64,000 nt of DNA, from the NCBI GenBank assembly GCA_965197495.1, contig OZ240210.1, positions 4,712,001-4,776,000 of the forward strand. Direction: 5' to 3'. Shown here one piece after another: positions 62,921-64,000 of this stretch. Both the position numbers and the translations under genes were made by a program. The notes under the pieces are model-generated. The model was not told where the DNA came from, made no database searches, and was given only the letters and a program-made list of their open reading frames with translations. The stretch comes from SMYC01 sp965197495. GTDB taxonomy: Bacteria > Acidobacteriota > Vicinamibacteria > Marinacidobacterales > SMYC01. Each line of letters opens with the position of its first letter. Position 1 is the stretch's first letter.

Positions 62921-64000
62921 GCTTTGCCGACTTTTCTGAACGTCCCTTCCGAGTAAAGCGGTGCTCCCTCCATGTGTTTGGGTGGCTCAAGTCCGAACAT
63001 CTTGAGGACGCTCGGCGCGATGTCCAAGAGCGTCGGCTCGTCTTTGTCGATCTTGTAGTTGCTGAAGAAAACGCCGGGCACGAGCCTGGGGTCGACACAG
63101 TGATCGCCGCTCCAGGCTTTGACGTTGTCTTCGAAGACGGGTCCCGCGACCATGCCGGTGGCGCAGTCCCAAGAGATGCGGTAGCCGTCGTTGTAGCCGA
63201 TGATGAGGTCGGGCGCGTTCTCCGAATAAGGCCCTTCATAGATCACTTTGGTGTCGAAGACTTTGCGGATGCCGACGACCCCGCGCCCGTCGTCTTTGAT
63301 CCCGCCGAGCTTTTCGATGATCGCGTTCTTCACGGCTTTTTCTTCCTCGCCGGGCTCGACGATGCCCTGAGCTTCACGCCCCTTCATGTTGAGAAACATG
63401 CCGGTGAGACCGAGCGAGTAGGCTTTGGTGCGTGACCAGTCGACGTCCTGCAGCCATTCGGCTTCGCCGGTCGCACCTTGTTTCAGCGTGAGAAGGCCTT
63501 CCTTTTGCAGCCAACGGTTCAAATTGACGCCGCGCTGGAAGGAGCTGAAGCCGTGATCGGAGAGAACGATGAGCGCATCGTCTTTCCCGAGACGCTCCAT
63601 GACTTTGCCGACGAGCAAGTCGTTGTGTTTGTAGATTTCTTCGATGGCTTTTCTGTGCTCGGCCTTCACGATGTAAGCGCCTTTATTCGCCGGGTGGTCT
63701 TTTTCGAGGTAGTGCCAGAACATGTGCTGGATGCGATCCGTGGCATCGAAGACGCAAACGAGCGAGCCTCGGCGCAAGCGGTCGAGCGCGGCGAAGAACA
63801 TGTCTTGCCGCTCGCGATCGATATCGTAGCTCTGCGTCAGAAACGTCCCGTCGTCGGTGACGCCCTCGTTCAGAGCCCACGTATCCTCTGCGAGGCCGAG
63901 CGTACAGAAGTGGCCGACCTTCTTCGAGAGATAAGTCGAGTAGTAGGACGGATGAGAGATCGGCATCGCCGGCTTTTCGGGGTCGATGTTGATCGGCGTG
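62917..64000 (-). CDS. Second alkaline-phosphatase-superfamily phosphodiesterase, 5' end outside the window
   Basis: The frame is open to the window edge, giving the last ~360 residues. Motifs include D-A-T-D-R-I-Q-H-M-F-W (metal Asp and His), V-L-S-D-H-G-F-S-S-F and W-S-G-D-H-C-V-D, aligned with those of the downstream paralogue; the two share L-N-x-W-L and L-G-x-x-G-x-x-x-N-x-x-G-R-E blocks. The nucleophile region lies beyond 64000. No signal peptide can be judged. The tandem duplication with translational overlap suggests that the two act on related substrates. Confidence 0.82.
   Translation of the reverse strand, partial: TPINIDPEKPAMPISHPSYYSTYLSKKVGHFCTLGLAEDTWALNEGVTDDGTFLTQSYDIDRERQDMFFAALDRLRRGSLVCVFDATDRIQHMFWHYLEKDHPANKGAYIVKAEHRKAIEEIYKHNDLLVGKVMERLGKDDALIVLSDHGFSSFQRGVNLNRWLQKEGLLTLKQGATGEAEWLQDVDWSRTKAYSLGLTGMFLNMKGREAQGIVEPGEEEKAVKNAIIEKLGGIKDDGRGVVGIRKVFDTKVIYEGPYSENAPDLIIGYNDGYRISWDCATGMVAGPVFEDNVKAWSGDHCVDPRLVPGVFFSNYKIDKDEPTLLDIAPSVLKMFGLEPPKHMEGAPLYSEGTFRKVGKA

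Noticed and set aside
1..64000. tRNA, rRNA and CRISPR arrays
   Set aside because: No cloverleaf-like sequence with a T-loop motif, no rRNA-like stretch and no regularly spaced short direct repeats were seen.

Overview
The window is GC-rich bacterial chromosome with no rRNA, tRNA or CRISPR that I can see. The gene set suggests Acidobacteriota or a close relative (inference from gene content only). It includes DUF4388/PATAN signalling proteins, a TIGR02999-like ECF sigma next to a Ser/Thr kinase with TolB-like and TPR parts, VPS10/sortilin-type propellers, LVIVD and YVTN propellers, arylsulfotransferase-like proteins and YtcJ-type amidohydrolases. The most striking trait is decay. About 18 genes are truncated, frameshifted, stopped by nonsense codons or split by transposons, and five insertion-sequence families are present. 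This looks like relaxed selection in a host-restricted or bottlenecked lineage, although single-base indels in homopolymers could partly be assembly error.

Layout. 1-535: end of a DUF4388 protein and a possible lipid-synthase tail. 847-2546: complete IS3-family element, which cut an amino-acid permease (2514-3860). 4061-11172: intact operon with xsc (sulfoacetaldehyde acetyltransferase), two amidohydrolases, a DUF2784 protein, a YfcC-type carrier and an AllA-like protein. 11192-18513: almost entirely broken genes (SpoIIE-type phosphatase, membrane protein, an in-frame sigma/transposase/AbiEi chimera, LVIVD and PQQ-like propellers, arylsulfotransferase end, TlpA lipoprotein), plus an apparently intact AbiEii-type toxin. 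18552-23430: a small secreted protein and an outer-membrane protein split by an ISL3 element that itself carries an IS1380 element. 23708-26653: ECF sigma and a broken kinase. 27041-33905: YVTN propeller, FG-GAP/arylsulfotransferase lipoprotein and a large VPS10-type protein. 33911-35820: second ISL3 copy, carrying a 189-bp MITE at the same TTAA where the first copy carries IS1380.

35824-43553: phosphatase-TPR protein, two VapBC-like modules preceded by a shared palindromic repeat, a broken DUF222-HNH gene, and a kinase-TPR gene split exactly by an IS200 copy. 43820-47098: kinase and PQQ-dehydrogenase remnants, a lytic transglycosylase, and ISL3 and IS3 fragments. 47117-51474: a nucleotidyltransferase module, small enzymes, and a ParE-type module inserted between 184-bp direct repeats. 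51494-55269: amidohydrolase, then a textbook branched-chain amino-acid attenuator (promoter, Ile/Val leader peptide, antiterminator, terminator), now separated by IS200 from a truncated ilvB. 55263-59788: broken NHL propeller, a ParB/ATPase fusion, tandem IS200 copies and a PPK2 remnant. 59927-64000: operon of two alkaline-phosphatase-superfamily phosphodiesterases, a ribbon-helix-helix-like protein and a three-segment membrane protein with Oxa1/EMC3-like layout.

Intact functions that work together: the xsc operon (C2 sulfonate metabolism plus an uptake carrier), the sulfotransferase/propeller secretome, the phosphodiesterase operon and the toxin-antitoxin modules. All three classical antitoxin genes share one promoter layout predicted to give leaderless mRNAs.
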